DNA of 64,000 nucleotides, from positions 507,299,373 to 507,363,372 of the forward strand of contig NC_081415.1 of the NCBI RefSeq assembly GCF_030272615.1. The letters run 5' to 3'. Below are positions 11,374 to 22,879 of the stretch, one piece after another. This DNA is from Cryptomeria japonica (lineage: Eukaryota > Streptophyta > Pinopsida > Cupressales > Cupressaceae). The translations under genes were made by a program, and so were the position numbers. Position 1 is the stretch's first letter. Every line of letters begins with the position of its first letter. Under the pieces are notes generated by a model. That model was not told where the DNA came from, searched no databases, and saw only the letters and a list, made by a program, of their open reading frames with translations.

Positions 11374-14211
11374 GGGCCACATGGATCCACCACATAGCAC
11401 AGATAGGGGTGTAAGTCCCGACACTTCTACGGAGCAGGTAAACCTCATTGTAATTGTACAAATGAGATAGAAGAAAACTATTACATTATGATCTTTTCTT
11501 GAGTGTTTTGAAGTAATTTCGATAGTGTTAATTATATTCTTGTCACAGACGGATGTACGGGATAAGGGAAAGGAACCTGCAGTACCTCAACACCTCCATA
11601 GGGATGTGGGGCACTCGACAGTGTTATGCGCTGATGACATCGCACTTAGCACAAACCCTATACAATTGGTACAAAAGAATATTAGAAAAATTGGCCAAGA
11701 GATTGTTGATTTGGCAACCATAAGCCCTCAGACTGATGAGATAACAGAGAGGGTGCAACTATTGTTGCGGACAGTGGACAACTTGCAAGTAAGCAGTAAT
11801 GAAAGCTTTAATCATAACAAAAGTTCAATAATGGTCTATATTTTTTTCTCTTTTATGTCATTAACTAAAATATGTATGTGTTGTTTTTACAGAAATTTAT
11901 AAGGCCTCATCATCCTGGTGGTGATGATTAGGGTATTGCGGGTAGTTCAGGTGATGACCATGTTCTATATATTAAAACCACTCCTTTGGACTTGTGAACT
12001 TGCTTTTTTAATGTTTTACATATTTAATGTATTACTCTTCAGGTGCTGACATGGGTCCGAGGTCGACCCCAACTGTATTGCCAACTGCAATGTCGGCAAC
12101 ATGTAGCATGCAGACATTGTCTGTTGCACCAGCTCGTGTTGACCCGCCCACTAGTGGTAGATCCCTCTTTTTCTCTCTCTTTCGTTATGTGTTTATTACC
12201 CTTGAAGTGTTCTTTCTTGGAGGCATTTCATAGTGGATTCATTTACTGTGGCAGGAGATGCACATGAGGATGCGCCAGAGGCGACTACTGGTGATAACAT
12301 ACCATCATTTCCTGGATCTTCCCGTATTGCTAGTACGAGAACGTTGCAGCCCACATTGGTGGTGAGTGATGAAGAATTGATTCCCTTGAAGATACAGAAG
12401 GTTCCAGGTACTTTAAAATTATTATTATATATAGTCTAATTGTAATTTACTTACTGATCACTCATTTTGGACTAATGATCCCATGTTTTTTTTGCAGGAA
12501 ATGATATTTTTTATAAAAATCTTAATGACATTACATTGCAGATATTTGGGCCCACCATATGTAAAAGGTGGAACATCATACGTGAACTAACCCTTATCCA
12601 CTATTTTGATTTCATATCATTGCTAGAATAGTTTTCCTTTTATCCATTTCTTGAACTATATCAAAGGTAGCTTCAGTTTCTTCCTAAATCTAACAGGTTT
12701 ATTTTTGCTTTAAAGGTGGAATGACCAAGAAAAAAAGTTAAAAGATGAACTCACAAACTGTATGGTAGGGTTGTTTGGAAATGACACATTTGACAAGACT
12801 AAGCTCCTAGAAAAAGCTAGCACATATCTAAAGTATGTGAGGGACCAATACAAGACACATTTAGAGAAGAACGTAAAGTATGAGCATCCCCCCATGATTC
12901 TAGAGAGGGAGTGGAAGGACCTGATTTTGGATGCAAAGGAGAGAATTGAAAGGAAAAAAGGAAATACACCACCAAACGCTAGAAGAAGGTATGTGATACT
13001 ATTAAGAATGTGAATATGTACTAATTATTCATTATATTTATATAATCTAACATATTTAAAACTTTTCATAGATTGAGTGACACGTCAAAGGCAACCAAGG
13101 CAAGACAAAAAAAGCATGGCAACACAAACTTGACTCTGGTGGTTATATGAAACTTGCCGCATGAATTGTAAGAATCAGTAAATTAAGTATCACATCAAAA
13201 TATTTATAAATTGTAAACAATTTTGTTTTGATCAAACAATACAAGGAAAATTCATAATACTAAGCAAAAATGCAGGGCTCTGAATTCAATAGAGCGCCCA
13301 TAGAAGATAACAAAAGAATTGGCTACCAGCAAGGCTATATAGCCTTGGCTGAATGGCTATGAGAATTGAGTGGGCAAACACGAGATTCTGATGCATCTAT
13401 CACAACGGTAATTAAGCTAAATGAAAATTATTTCAAATTGAATACTTAACCAATAATCTATTTGATGTTAAGTTTCAACATAAAGTGACTATATTTTTTT
13501 AAATAAACAAGCAATGATAACACTGCACGTGACATTGGAATGCAACATGATAATCGTAGAACAAAACCTGTACATTAAGGTCTGGATGTGCATCCTAGTA
13601 GTGGAGGTATTCATTTGCTATTAAAACTTTTTTATGTAATTATTAATACAATTAAACATCTTAAATTGAAAATTAGTGTAGTAATTAATGTAACCTTTAT
13701 TGTTAATATTTTAGAGCATGTAGTAGGTGGTGACCAAGTGGAGCATGATCTGGGTAGACAACATCAGGAACGTGATGTTCCCCAATCAGGTAAAGAGGAC
13801 CACTGTTATTCCTTTAAACAAATTTAATTGCAATTGGTGTATTGATTAATGTATCGTTTCGTATTTCAACTCCAGAGGATCTAGAGGGTGTTCAGCATGT
13901 CGAAGTTGAGGCTAGACAAAATGATGTGGAAGATGATGTGGCCCCATTAGGTAAAGAGTGTAATGGTTGTGTTCTTTAAATTAATGAAATACTTGTAACA
14001 ATAATAAAAAAATGTTTTGAATTTAACCCAATTCTTTGTTATTGCAGAGGACCCCCCTTTGGTTCAACATCCTCATCCTTTGTATAGGACTAGGCATACA
14101 TCAAGAGCACGAGAAGAGGGTAGAACATCCGAAGATGGGGGAAATGATGAAGACATCGATGTTCCACTTAGTCTTTTCATAGCTTCAAAGAAAAAACAAA
14201 GAAAGAAATGA
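11374..14211 (+). pseudogene. Second CACTA gene, TNPA/plant-transposase-like, many small exons
   Basis: A series of short open segments bounded by plausible splice sites runs downstream of the SET segment: about 11,374-11,437, 11,550-11,789, 11,892-11,950, 12,043-12,160, 12,255-12,406, 12,499-12,585, 12,716-12,988, 13,072-13,150, 13,275-13,410 and 14,048-14,211. The most informative exon (12,716-12,988) contains KYEHPPMILEREWKDLILDA and ERIERKKGNTPP, followed across the intron by DTSKATKARQKKHGN. This resembles the conserved C-terminal part of plant Ptta/En/Spm-type transposon proteins (PPMI--EW, DTSKATK-R). The last exon is acidic, then ends in SKKKQRKK, a possible nuclear-localisation tail, with a stop at 14,209-14,211. 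The exon set was judged by eye and several exons contain stops, so the model is provisional. The product may bind the element's subterminal repeats, by analogy with TNPA. Confidence 0.6.
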
Positions 14212-14219
14212 TTGTAATC

Positions 14220-14464
14220 TACCTTATTTGATAATGACTGATTTTTATGTGTTAATGAATGTAATTATGTGGTAATGAATGTTCATGAATGATATGTGTT
14301 GATGATTATTGATGAATGTTGCGTTTTAATGAAAGTTAATGAATTTTATGTGTTAATGAATGTTATGTGATAATGAATGAATGTTATATTTTAATAATGG
14401 ATGAAAGAATGAATGAATGTTAGATGTTAACGGGGAATTTAGAGTGATGTTAGGGGGGGGGGGA
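14220..14464. repeat. Degenerate (TTAATGAATG)-like repeat and poly-G run
   Basis: Repeated words GTTAATGAATG, GTGATAATGAATG and GAATGAATGTTA fill 14,240-14,430, immediately 3' of the second CACTA gene. A run of about 12 G residues follows near 14,453-14,464. This may be the 3' untranslated or subterminal region of the CACTA element. Confidence 0.5.
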
Positions 14465-17400
14465 GGGGCCAAATGAGCTTCCACCTTCACGTGGCTGGCC
14501 CTGTTAAGTAGAGAATATTAAACTATTCTCGAAACAAAGCGAAGCTCAATAAGATAACACACTTTTCAATATTTCATTATGTTGCATAGTTAATCTTATT
14601 GAATAATGTACGTATATTGAATCTTAATTGTAGGGTCAAACAGAGCCAACATGAACAACACCATGGTGCGACTGCAAAAGTTGTGAACATGCCTCATCAT
14701 GAATAAGGCTGAATTAGTGCATTCTCTGTAAAATCTCAAATGCTCTATACTTTGGAAGTTTTGAAATTTTTATGATCATATCGATCCCTTGCCTAAAAGC
14801 TTTTTTCCTTGATTTGTTTGTGATACACATTGAGAGATTTTTGTTTTCCTTTTATTTATGCATATCTTAACCATTCTCCACATACTTCCCATTCTTATTT
14901 AGATTGTTGTATTTTTACATATGTTGGAATCTGTAGTTCCACGTACATGTTTTCTATGTTCTTGTAACTGTATGAAAAGGTGTAAAATGTGGGTATAGTC
15001 CAAAATCTTGATTACCAACAACCTATTGTTGTTTAATAGTTCCAATGTTTGTATTAATTGAAACAGTTTAACCCTTTTAACATGTTTCATAACAAACCTG
15101 CACTTTGTATGCAATCTTATTGTTACAGTTCAATTACTGAGGTGATGTGATTTTCAAAAGTATTCTGACGAAAACAAAATTGGTTTTCATTTATGTATTT
15201 TATTAAAATTTTAGAGTTTCCTCGTGAACATTTAAACTTAGAAGGATTTAAAAATTCAATACAAGAGTACTGGACATAATTTCTAGAGATAGAACTGAAA
15301 GTCTCTCCAATGACTTCAGATTGTTTCCATGCTCTCTAGGCTAGTAGCTTTCATACACAAAACATAGGTCTTCTAAATTCTGTCCCAACATTAATTAGTT
15401 CCTTTCTCTTCTTTTTCATCCTTTTGGAAAGAGAATTGGAAATTGTTAGGATTGAACATCTTCCTAGGTGATTTGTTAAAATACAATGGGGAACTCAATC
15501 AAATTTTAATTCACTTCGTTTTAAGTTATTATCACAATTCATTGAATTATACTTACAAAAGGCTTATATTTCCAAGGTAAAATATCAGTATCTTTCTTGG
15601 GTGATATTAGATAGCAGGGCCTCTTGGCTTAGACAAAATCACCCTCTCATTATATTCAAAGTAGATGCATAGCAAAGCTAGATGCATCAATCGTTAAATC
15701 ATAAACAAACACAAGCTCAAAAATTGTGTTACCAAGTACACTTAGAACCTAGCCTGTAACTAACTAGTTCATACTAGATATTGTTTGGGTATGGTATTCA
15801 ATTCTATTAGAATCTACAAAATAAATATTAACCTAGAAATTAATGTAAGTGATAACATTTTTAAAATTGTTAAATATAAATGATAATAAAATCAAATTAG
15901 CATAACATAGTTGATTTCATAACATATTTGAAAGGTGAGAGTCCACAAACAGATGTGAAATGTTTAAGTAGGCCTCCCAATGAAGTGGATCTCATAGACA
16001 CGAAGAATCCTATATAGAGAATCATTGAGAGCCCTTGAAGAAGCAAATTTGAACTTTGATGAAGCAATACATGATGGAGGAATATCTTGCAAGAGGAAAT
16101 CAAAGTCATTATGGTGTCATCTAGATCTGAAATGTGGTCTACTTTTCAAAAAAGTAAAGATGCTTGATAGGAATGTGTCCTAGTGGGGTGAATCTAGAAG
16201 ACATATAATCCTATTGCAAAGAATCATGGAAAGTTCTAGAAGAAGCAACTTTTAATTCTGAAGTAGCAACGTGTATAAGAGATGTTCTCATTTGTAGATG
16301 GATTATCAAGAAGAGGATCACTAGTCCATGGACCATGTCATTGTTGTTAAATACCTACGCTTTTGTTCATAGTCACTTGGTGTAGGAATGAATTCAATGA
16401 GATAGGGTAGGAGATCCTACATAATGTAATTTTTCACTATCCCTTGTTTCGAGTGCAAATGGTTCTCTAAATTTATCTTGACAATAGAATGTCAGAATTT
16501 AATACCATAATCCATGATGAAAACTGCCAAAAATGGAAATTTATCTTAGTTCGCAATTACAAAATGCTTTTGTATAGGCCTCTCGAAGATTAAGTACATC
16601 AAATTGAGACTTTATAAATTGAGTGTATGTATTAGCAATCTCCCAAATTGTTCAATGGTCTCCAAACCTTGTCAATTTTTTATTTTTATTTTAACTCAAA
16701 TATGTATGGTATAGGCATATCATTGGTTGTGTGATTTTTTTTTTCCTTAAATGCTTCTATGACCAAAAGAGACAAGTTTTAGATGAAAATGGGGTCTTAT
16801 GGGCCTTTTTGACGCAATGGTAGGTTCTTTAGACCTGAAAATTCCCCAACAACTAGTCGATTGCCTTAAGTTACAAACAAATCCTTGTTTGTGAGCATGC
16901 TTCTTGATCTCCAATTTTGGTGGAATGAAAGATAATATTGAATTTCTCAAGCCTTTTGGATGCTTCGAAACCACCAAAAAAAAGCTACTTTGATCATTGA
17001 AATGTTGTAGTGACTTGGACAAAAAAAGAAAACTAAGTCTAAACTTTAGAAGTTAGTTTTTTCTTGTCAAATTGTTTTCAATTTTCAAATCATCCATGGA
17101 TGCAAGAGGAGTATATTTTGTTATGACAAGATAAAAAAAAAACTTAGAATCTTTTGAAACCATTGAAACATGGGGACCCCTTCCCCCCCTCCAAAATCCC
17201 TATTTTTTTAGGATGCAATACTTAGGGGAAACATCCCCTTGCCGCACCACTGAGGGACATCCTAGGGACTCCAAGGAGTCTCTTGACCATCTTGAGGATG
17301 CCTATGAGTCTCCCATGGACCCCAATTAGAAACTCCAATTCTAAACAAAAATGGTGAAATTATTGTGAAAATGTCATCCGTATTAAAGGTTTGGCAATGC

Positions 17401-17633
17401 CCCCTAACCTTGATGGGGGCTCTGCCTCAAACCCCCCACAAGGGGCACTACCCTTTGACCCCAAACCCCTACCCACCATTCTTATTGTTAATGCAATCAT
17501 TTCCATTTTTTTTATGTTGACTAGTTTAAACACTTTTATGCCAAAGTTTCATCTGCAATTCTTATACTTATTCTTAGTTTGTTCCCAAAGTTCCAAAACT
17601 CTACCACCATTGTTAATGTTCAAATTTCAATGG
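14465..17633. other. No gene seen; contains a degenerate duplication and a C-rich patch
   Basis: Mostly anonymous AT-rich sequence. Two related blocks near 15,985-16,080 and 16,190-16,275 share TAGA/CAC--A-AATCCTAT, GAATCAT and GAAGAAGCAA, so they look like an old duplication about 205-210 bp apart. At 17,170-17,480 the base composition shifts to C-rich, with CCCCTTCCCCCCCTCC and CCCCCACAAGGGGCACTACC. This resembles CCCC/GGGG-rich repeats of plant transposable elements, but I cannot assign it to a family. Confidence 0.4.
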
Positions 17634-17849
17634 GCAGACATGTATGCAACATGTGGAAGCAGAGACAGGGTACGTGAACTGTTTGACAAAATTTCTCCAA
17701 GAAATGTGTCTCATGGACTGCGATGGTCGTTGGATATGCAAAATTTGGACTTGAATTTTTTTACAACCTTTGCCAGCATCCTCCCCACCTGTGCCAAAAT
17801 GGGAACCTTTGGAATAGGGAATGGACATTCATTTAAGCATAAGGGAATA
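17634..17849 (+). pseudogene. PPR protein relic
   Basis: The plus strand reads ADMYATCGSRDRVRELFDKI, then SPRNVSHGL, and after a gap FASILPTCAKMGTFGIGNGH. These match two successive parts of a plant PPR protein: the DMYAKCGS---A-ELFDKM-RNV segment and the FASILPACAKMGALEQG--IH segment. The linker between them is decayed, and the frame upstream (17,391-17,633) is unrelated. It belongs to the same family as the scrap at 126-230, on the opposite strand. It is a fragment, not a working gene. Confidence 0.75.
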
Positions 17850-18723
17850 TAGCTGAGATCACTGGGATCCACATCTTTTCTTGTGTTTTCATCTATTACA
17901 TAAAGCCATTGGTTCTACAATTTTATTTATGTCTTCCTGGGCAACTATTATGTCTTTGACATTCATTTTTTCTCAGCTTTCTTCAATTTAGAGAAAAAAA
18001 GAAAAGAATAGGTTAGATGGAGGAAAATATAAATCCATGATTTGGGTTAAATCTAGGTTACTATTATATAAACAAAACAATATATCTTTCTGTGGAAAAG
18101 TTAAAAGTTAAATCATCTGCACATTCTGACTATTCATGTGGGAGGATTGCCCATGTTAAGCACCATACTCATCTACTTTAATGGTGTTCTTAAAGATACT
18201 TTGTCCCCATGTTCTAGCTTTCAGCTCTGATCTTTTCATCTATGTTGCTCAGTTTTTTAATTTGTTGTGAGTGCTTTGTAAAATTGATTTCTATGGTTTG
18301 AAGATTTCACAATATTATTATCTTTGTGAATCTTCCAACTCGAGCTTGAAAACTCTGTTCCAGCTGGAAAATCTCTTGGTATTTTATTTTGTTTTAAGAT
18401 AGAAAATTGAATTTGTAACTAACAAATATTATAGTTTCAATGTTCACAGGTTATCTTTACTATTAAGTTAAGAATTCCCTCAAACTCCAAGATTTTATCA
18501 ACATTTGAGGTAACACAATCGCTGCACTTTTTTAAACTTTGATGTTTTGTTTCTTAATTTCTAAGATTAAATTCTGTATTTAAAGCACTACTGTGCAACA
18601 TGATTGCACAAGATTGATGCTCATAAAAGTTTACATTATACTTTCAATACTTGTCTAACATGATTGTAGGTTTTATCTTGATGAAAATGTTTTATTGATA
18701 AAAATCTGAACGAGGTGAAGCAC
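17850..18723. other. No gene seen
   Basis: AT-rich sequence with stops in all frames. It could include intron or 5' flank of the NPF pseudogene that follows, but no upstream exon was recognised. Confidence 0.35.
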
Positions 18724-20640
18724 ACCAGCTAGAGGAATATGTGGACTGAAGAAACAAACCTGTGGATAAATCCAAACATGGCGGAATCCTTGCTGCAACT
18801 TTTGTTCTCTGTAAGCATTCAGAAAAAAACGTTGAATTTGTGATCTATAATTTATGTGTTTCTCAATTTGGTTGACATCTTCAAAATAGACTCAAAAACT
18901 TATTTTTAGTATTGTGTGTTATTATACTTACCTTTTAATGTTCTTTAAATAAATAATGGTTACAGACAGCGAAGTTCCTTGCAAATAGAAGAAGCTCGGT
19001 TTTGCTTTTGTGACTTTGTATGTTATGTCTGATTGTCAACAAAATACAGAGACATAATAAAGACGATTATGGTTCGTGGTTGATTTTTTAGTTGAAACCA
19101 TTATTATGAATTTTATGAATTTTTTTTTAAACATTGACATGGTCAAAGCCTTAACTATGCATACTGTTCTCTTCAGATTATTATCTTACCCCACCTTTTC
19201 CATTTTAATTCATTTTAGTTTGATTCAATCTTTTAGTCAAGTTTAATGATAGTTTCTATTATGCCTTTTTAATAACAAAGATTAGATGTAGACATTTGCT
19301 TGTCCTTCTATGTTAGTGTGTTCTTACGAGGTCAATTCTTTCTTATCTCAAGAAACCTCATTGACCTACAAATTCTTATACTACGCTACTTACTACCACT
19401 GATATCTTAACAAAAGCATACAAACATGTAAGGTAAAACTCTCTCTAGAGAATCCTGAGAAACATTGTAACTAAAATGCCTTGACCTCTTGCCAAGCATT
19501 TGATAGTTAAAAGTCTTAAATCCTGTCCAAATCATAGGATAGACATTCAAATCCTGAGATCATTAATTCCCCTAATAAATGGATCCATGGTAGAAGCCTA
19601 TAGAAAATGTGTTCCACAATAGAAAGGCAGATTCAAATTCAATTTTGGCATTGCTCCAAAGGACAACCCAGGTATTGCAGGAAGTGGAGGACTCATTATG
19701 GATAGTGAATGTAAAGCCCTTCGCATTATTAAGCTTTAACCCTCCACTTTGGCATTAGGGGACTAGAGATAGAAGAACGCTCACTCCTTGTGATCAAAGA
19801 AGTGCAAAAGAAGGGAGTGACCAGCAGGAGGTTATATAATATTATAACAGTATCAGTGCTAAGCACAGACATAACTTTTGCACATTGTTATGAATAGGAA
19901 AAGTTGGCAAACAAACCAGCGGAACTCCTCGTCTCTAGAGGAACCCTTCAAAGCAATCAAATAATCTACTAACCTCATTACAGAACTATCGAAAAGAAAA
20001 CACTGGATTTCACTTATAAGACAAATAATTTCAATAATTTGAGCAAACAACCATCTGACATCCCATGTTTAAACCTTTCCTGCTAGCATGCAAATATGTA
20101 AACTAAGCTCTAAGGACCAGGAAAATAAACAACTATAAGTAATCTATTCTGTACAATAGAAAACTAGGATCATATAGAACCTATGTTTTTGTTGTAATTA
20201 ATCAACCCTGAACAAATAAAAGAATGTGATAACACAGAACCTATTGTTTTATGCGCAGAAATGACAGTGGAATTCAACTTGCAATACCGTTATTTCCAGA
20301 GTTTACAAAAATTCTTCCTGACTTGTTTAGATTCTGATGTTCATGAAATATGTAGGGTTGGGTGTTATTAATAGTACAAGCACATTTTCCTTCACTAAAG
20401 CCTCTGACATGTGACATGGGAAGTGCATACAAAGCTGGGATTTGCAAGCAGGTGGAAGGTGGACAAACTATAATACTCTACACTGGTCTGTATGTCATGG
20501 CTCTTGGTGTTAGAGGCATTAAGGGCTCTTTGCCTATTCATGGGGTAGAATAATTCGATGAGAATGATGGAAAAGAGAGAAAGCTGATATCAAATTTCTT
20601 CAACTGGTTTTTGTACATCATAAGCATTGCACTTGTATTA
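18724..20640 (+). pseudogene. NPF (NRT1/PTR family) transporter pseudogene, two exons recognisable
   Basis: NPF proteins are 12-helix membrane transporters for nitrate, peptides and hormones. Exon one (about 18,724-18,798) reads EEYVD, stop, RNKPVDKSKHGGILAATFVL, the usual N-terminal lead into helix 1. A later exon (20,356-about 20,640, after acceptor TGTAG) reads VLLIVQAHFPSLKPL, then LYTGLYVMALGVRGIKGSLP, IHGVE, stop, FDEND and SNFFNWFLYIISIALVLAFF. This matches the family signature ALG-GGIKGSLP-HGAEQFDE and the FFNWF helix start. The exon carrying helices 1-3 is missing or too decayed to place (a weak trace is near 18,966-19,010), and no downstream exons were found. Stops at 18,747 (TGA at a conserved Trp) and 20,551 (TAA at the conserved Gln) make it a pseudogene. 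A LINE-type RNase H fragment lies inside the presumed intron. The VLL--QAHFPSLKP wording resembles the NPF4 branch, but that is a guess. Confidence 0.78.
19628..19975 (+). pseudogene. RNase H (RVT_3-type) fragment, probably from a LINE
   Basis: The plus strand reads RFKFNFGIAPKDNPGIAGSG followed by GLIMDSE, matching the first strand and catalytic start of plant LINE-type RNase H (K-NFDGA-KGNPG-AG-GG--RD). The first catalytic Asp position is now Gly. After a frame change come SLLVIKEVQKKGVTSRRLYN and then a short stretch ending ANKPAELLVSRG, corresponding to the central and C-terminal parts of the same domain. It is a truncated, frameshifted scrap within the presumed NPF intron. No endonuclease or reverse transcriptase is visible next to it. 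Confidence 0.62.
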
Positions 20641-22195
20641 GCTTTCTTTCTATCATATACACTATATGCAAAATTAACTCATTGTCTCAGATCAAATAAC
20701 AGTTTGTTTGCATGATGACATTTCATAATGTACAATAATGGATTTATGCTTTCATCAGGCTTTAATTATTAGCTACTTTTCTACAAAACCTTCTTTCTGC
20801 AATCATTGACATATTTTTAATGTTTATTGTAAAATTTACATAGTGTGGTAAAGTTTTATTTACAGTTGTTATACTTATTCTATACACATCCTTTTATAAT
20901 TAATTTTTTAAGTTGTATATATATTTGCATCCCACCCCGCCCCCTTCATCATCCCCATGTCGTCCCCAAACTTAAGCCCTTGGTATGTTAAGATATGAAA
21001 GCTCACAATAGTTTCATTTGATATGTTAATCAAGGAAAAACCTACAATATATAGCTTCCAAGATTCCAAATCCACGAGGATCTTGAAGAGGTAGAAAACC
21101 AAAAAAAGAAATTGCTTATCCAAGTTTCCAAATTTGTGACAAGGAAAAAGTAGATTCTCAATCAAAGAAGGAGAATGTGCAATTCATTATCTTATTCTAC
21201 CTAAGTAAAAATATTACCTAATTAAGCTTTTTAATAGTGGAATATCACACTTAGGATAAAACATATCCAAGGTAAATAAAATATTACATTGATAGGCTTC
21301 TTTGGTTGCTCTAAAAGTGGTGCCTTATGAATTATGTTCTTGGATACTAAAGTTTCCAAATTCTAGGCACTCTTGATAGCTTCTCATAGAGATTGTGATT
21401 TGAAGGCTTTAACCAAACCTTTCAATGGTTTCTGTTGATGTGCTTTTTATGCACTATGCAACACAAAATAAAATACTAAGTATTCTATCCTCTCTTGAAC
21501 AAAATCCTCCCAAGTGCTAAACTACGTGATCAAATGGGATGACTCCAAGATTCCAATAGTTAGGTCTTGACTTTATATTGCAGATAGACTCAATGATTGT
21601 GATGTGATATCTGCTGGAATCACAAGGGGGACTTACGTTGCTTGGGTCAAGACCTATCCATTCTCATGTTTCATGATTGATTTACACTCCATGATTTAGG
21701 TCATCCTTGAGCAACATCTCGACTAAGCCAAATTTTGTTTTTTGTACCCTAATTCTTTAATTTTGACCCCTTACTAGCATTGCCTTAGGTTTTATTGGAA
21801 TTCTTGCTTCTCTAGCATGGGCACATTTCTAGGGTTCATTCGCACAAATTGCTCTTGATGAGCAAGCTAGTATCATGACCATGACTTAAACAAAATTTTA
21901 ACTTAGTCAAATTATCTCCTCCAAACTTCTATGAGTTCATCGCCTTCATTCTTCATCATTTGGATGTCTTTGGTCATTGGAAGGTAATTCTTGACCACCA
22001 TACCTCAATCTTGACCTATGCTATACCCTAAACCCTAGAACCTAGTCATGTTTACAATTGAGATCTTGGTGACTTGATCACTTAATACAGCTTAATCATG
22101 CAGGTCTCATCTAACTCCGACTCCAACACTTAAGCAAATCAACCCTAGCAACCAAGTACTTTGGGAAATATCTTGCAACTTGACAACATGGGTAA
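20641..22195. other. No gene seen
   Basis: Anonymous sequence, AT-rich in its first part and less so from about 21,540. No protein trace, terminal repeat or RNA gene was recognised. Since a gypsy element resumes at 22,880, part of this may be noncoding sequence of the CACTA-like element that ends at 22,879. Confidence 0.35.
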
Positions 22196-22199
22196 TGAT

Positions 22200-22470
22200 G
22201 GAGGAATGGAAGGTGAGACCTATAGAGGTGAGAGAGAGAGAGGGTAGGAGGAAGAGATAATGACCTGGAGAGGGTAGAGAAAGAGAAGTAGAGAGGGAGA
22301 GAAGAAGAGAGGGTGGGAGGAAGAGATAATGACCTAGAGAGGGTAGAGAAAGAGAAGTAGAGAGGGAGAGAAGAAGAGAGGGATGGAGAAAGAGACCTAG
22401 AGAGGGGAGAGAGAAGAGAGATAGTAGAGAGGGATAGAGAAGAGAGATAGAAGAGAGATACCAATATCAA
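22200..22470. repeat. GA-rich repeat with a 70-bp tandem duplication
   Basis: Purine-rich on the plus strand, built of GAGAGGG, GAGAGAAGAAGAGA and similar words. A 70-bp block containing GAAGAGATAATGACCT is repeated at 22,251 and 22,321, with a further partial copy after that. Confidence 0.8.
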
Positions 22471-22504
22471 TCTTTTTCTATAAATTTTTTTTTTCTGAAA
22501 AATT

Positions 22505-22676
22505 GGCCTATCGTCGGAATTTAGACTCCAAAAGATAAAATTCTGACAAAGGAGTGTCGTCGGATGCACAACATCCTCATCGAAACTCTCTTGGAGGCCG
22601 TTGAGGATGCTGTGCATCCGACGACACTCCTTTGTCAGAATTTTATCTTTTGGAGTTGAAATTCCGACGATAGGCC
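22505..22676. repeat. Long near-perfect palindrome (arms about 75 bp)
   Basis: The left arm (22,505-about 22,581), starting GGCCTATCGTCGGAATTTAG, is the reverse complement of the right arm (about 22,600-22,676), ending GTTGAAATTCCGACGATAGG plus CC, with only a few mismatches. The loop is roughly 17-20 bases. A transcript from either strand would fold into a long hairpin. The arms share the CCGACGA/TCGTCGG words typical of the subterminal parts of plant CACTA elements. It sits about 200 bp inside the putative CACTA terminus. Confidence 0.9.
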
Positions 22677-22879
22677 GAGATCATGATGGTATTCTTTCAG
22701 GGTATGAGCATCCATGGCAGCTGTCAGAAAGGTTGGAGGTGATGTCGAAATTGGATGACCATAAGGATAGTCAGAACTTCCGACACAAAGTTTTCGATGA
22801 CTTTTTTTGTCGATACTGCGACAAAATTGTGTTGGAATTCCGACAATTTGCCATCGAAATTTTGACCTGAATGTACTAG
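22677..22879 (+). mobile_element. Putative 3' terminal region of a CACTA element
   Basis: The sequence ends with GTACTAGTG. Read on the minus strand it starts CACTAGTACATTCAGGTC and continues with GTCGGAATTCC, GTCGAC-like and TCGG-rich words, as in many plant CACTA termini. Directly after 22,879 a gypsy RNase H coding stretch begins in mid-domain, which is what an insertion boundary would give. The matching 5' terminus and the 3-bp target duplication (expected TAT) were not found upstream, so it is unclear whether this end belongs to the TNP2 element at 5,364-14,211 or to another copy. Confidence 0.55.

Noticed and set aside
15985-16275. Coding gene from repeated GAAGAAGCAA blocks
   Set aside because: Frames are full of stops and no domain is recognised; treated as an old duplication.
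22200-22470. CRISPR-like array
   Set aside because: GA-rich slippage repeat with no distinct spacers, in plant DNA.
22111-22617. Leu/Ser-rich minus-strand ORF of 168 residues
   Set aside because: Created by the GA-rich repeat and palindrome; no family resemblance.
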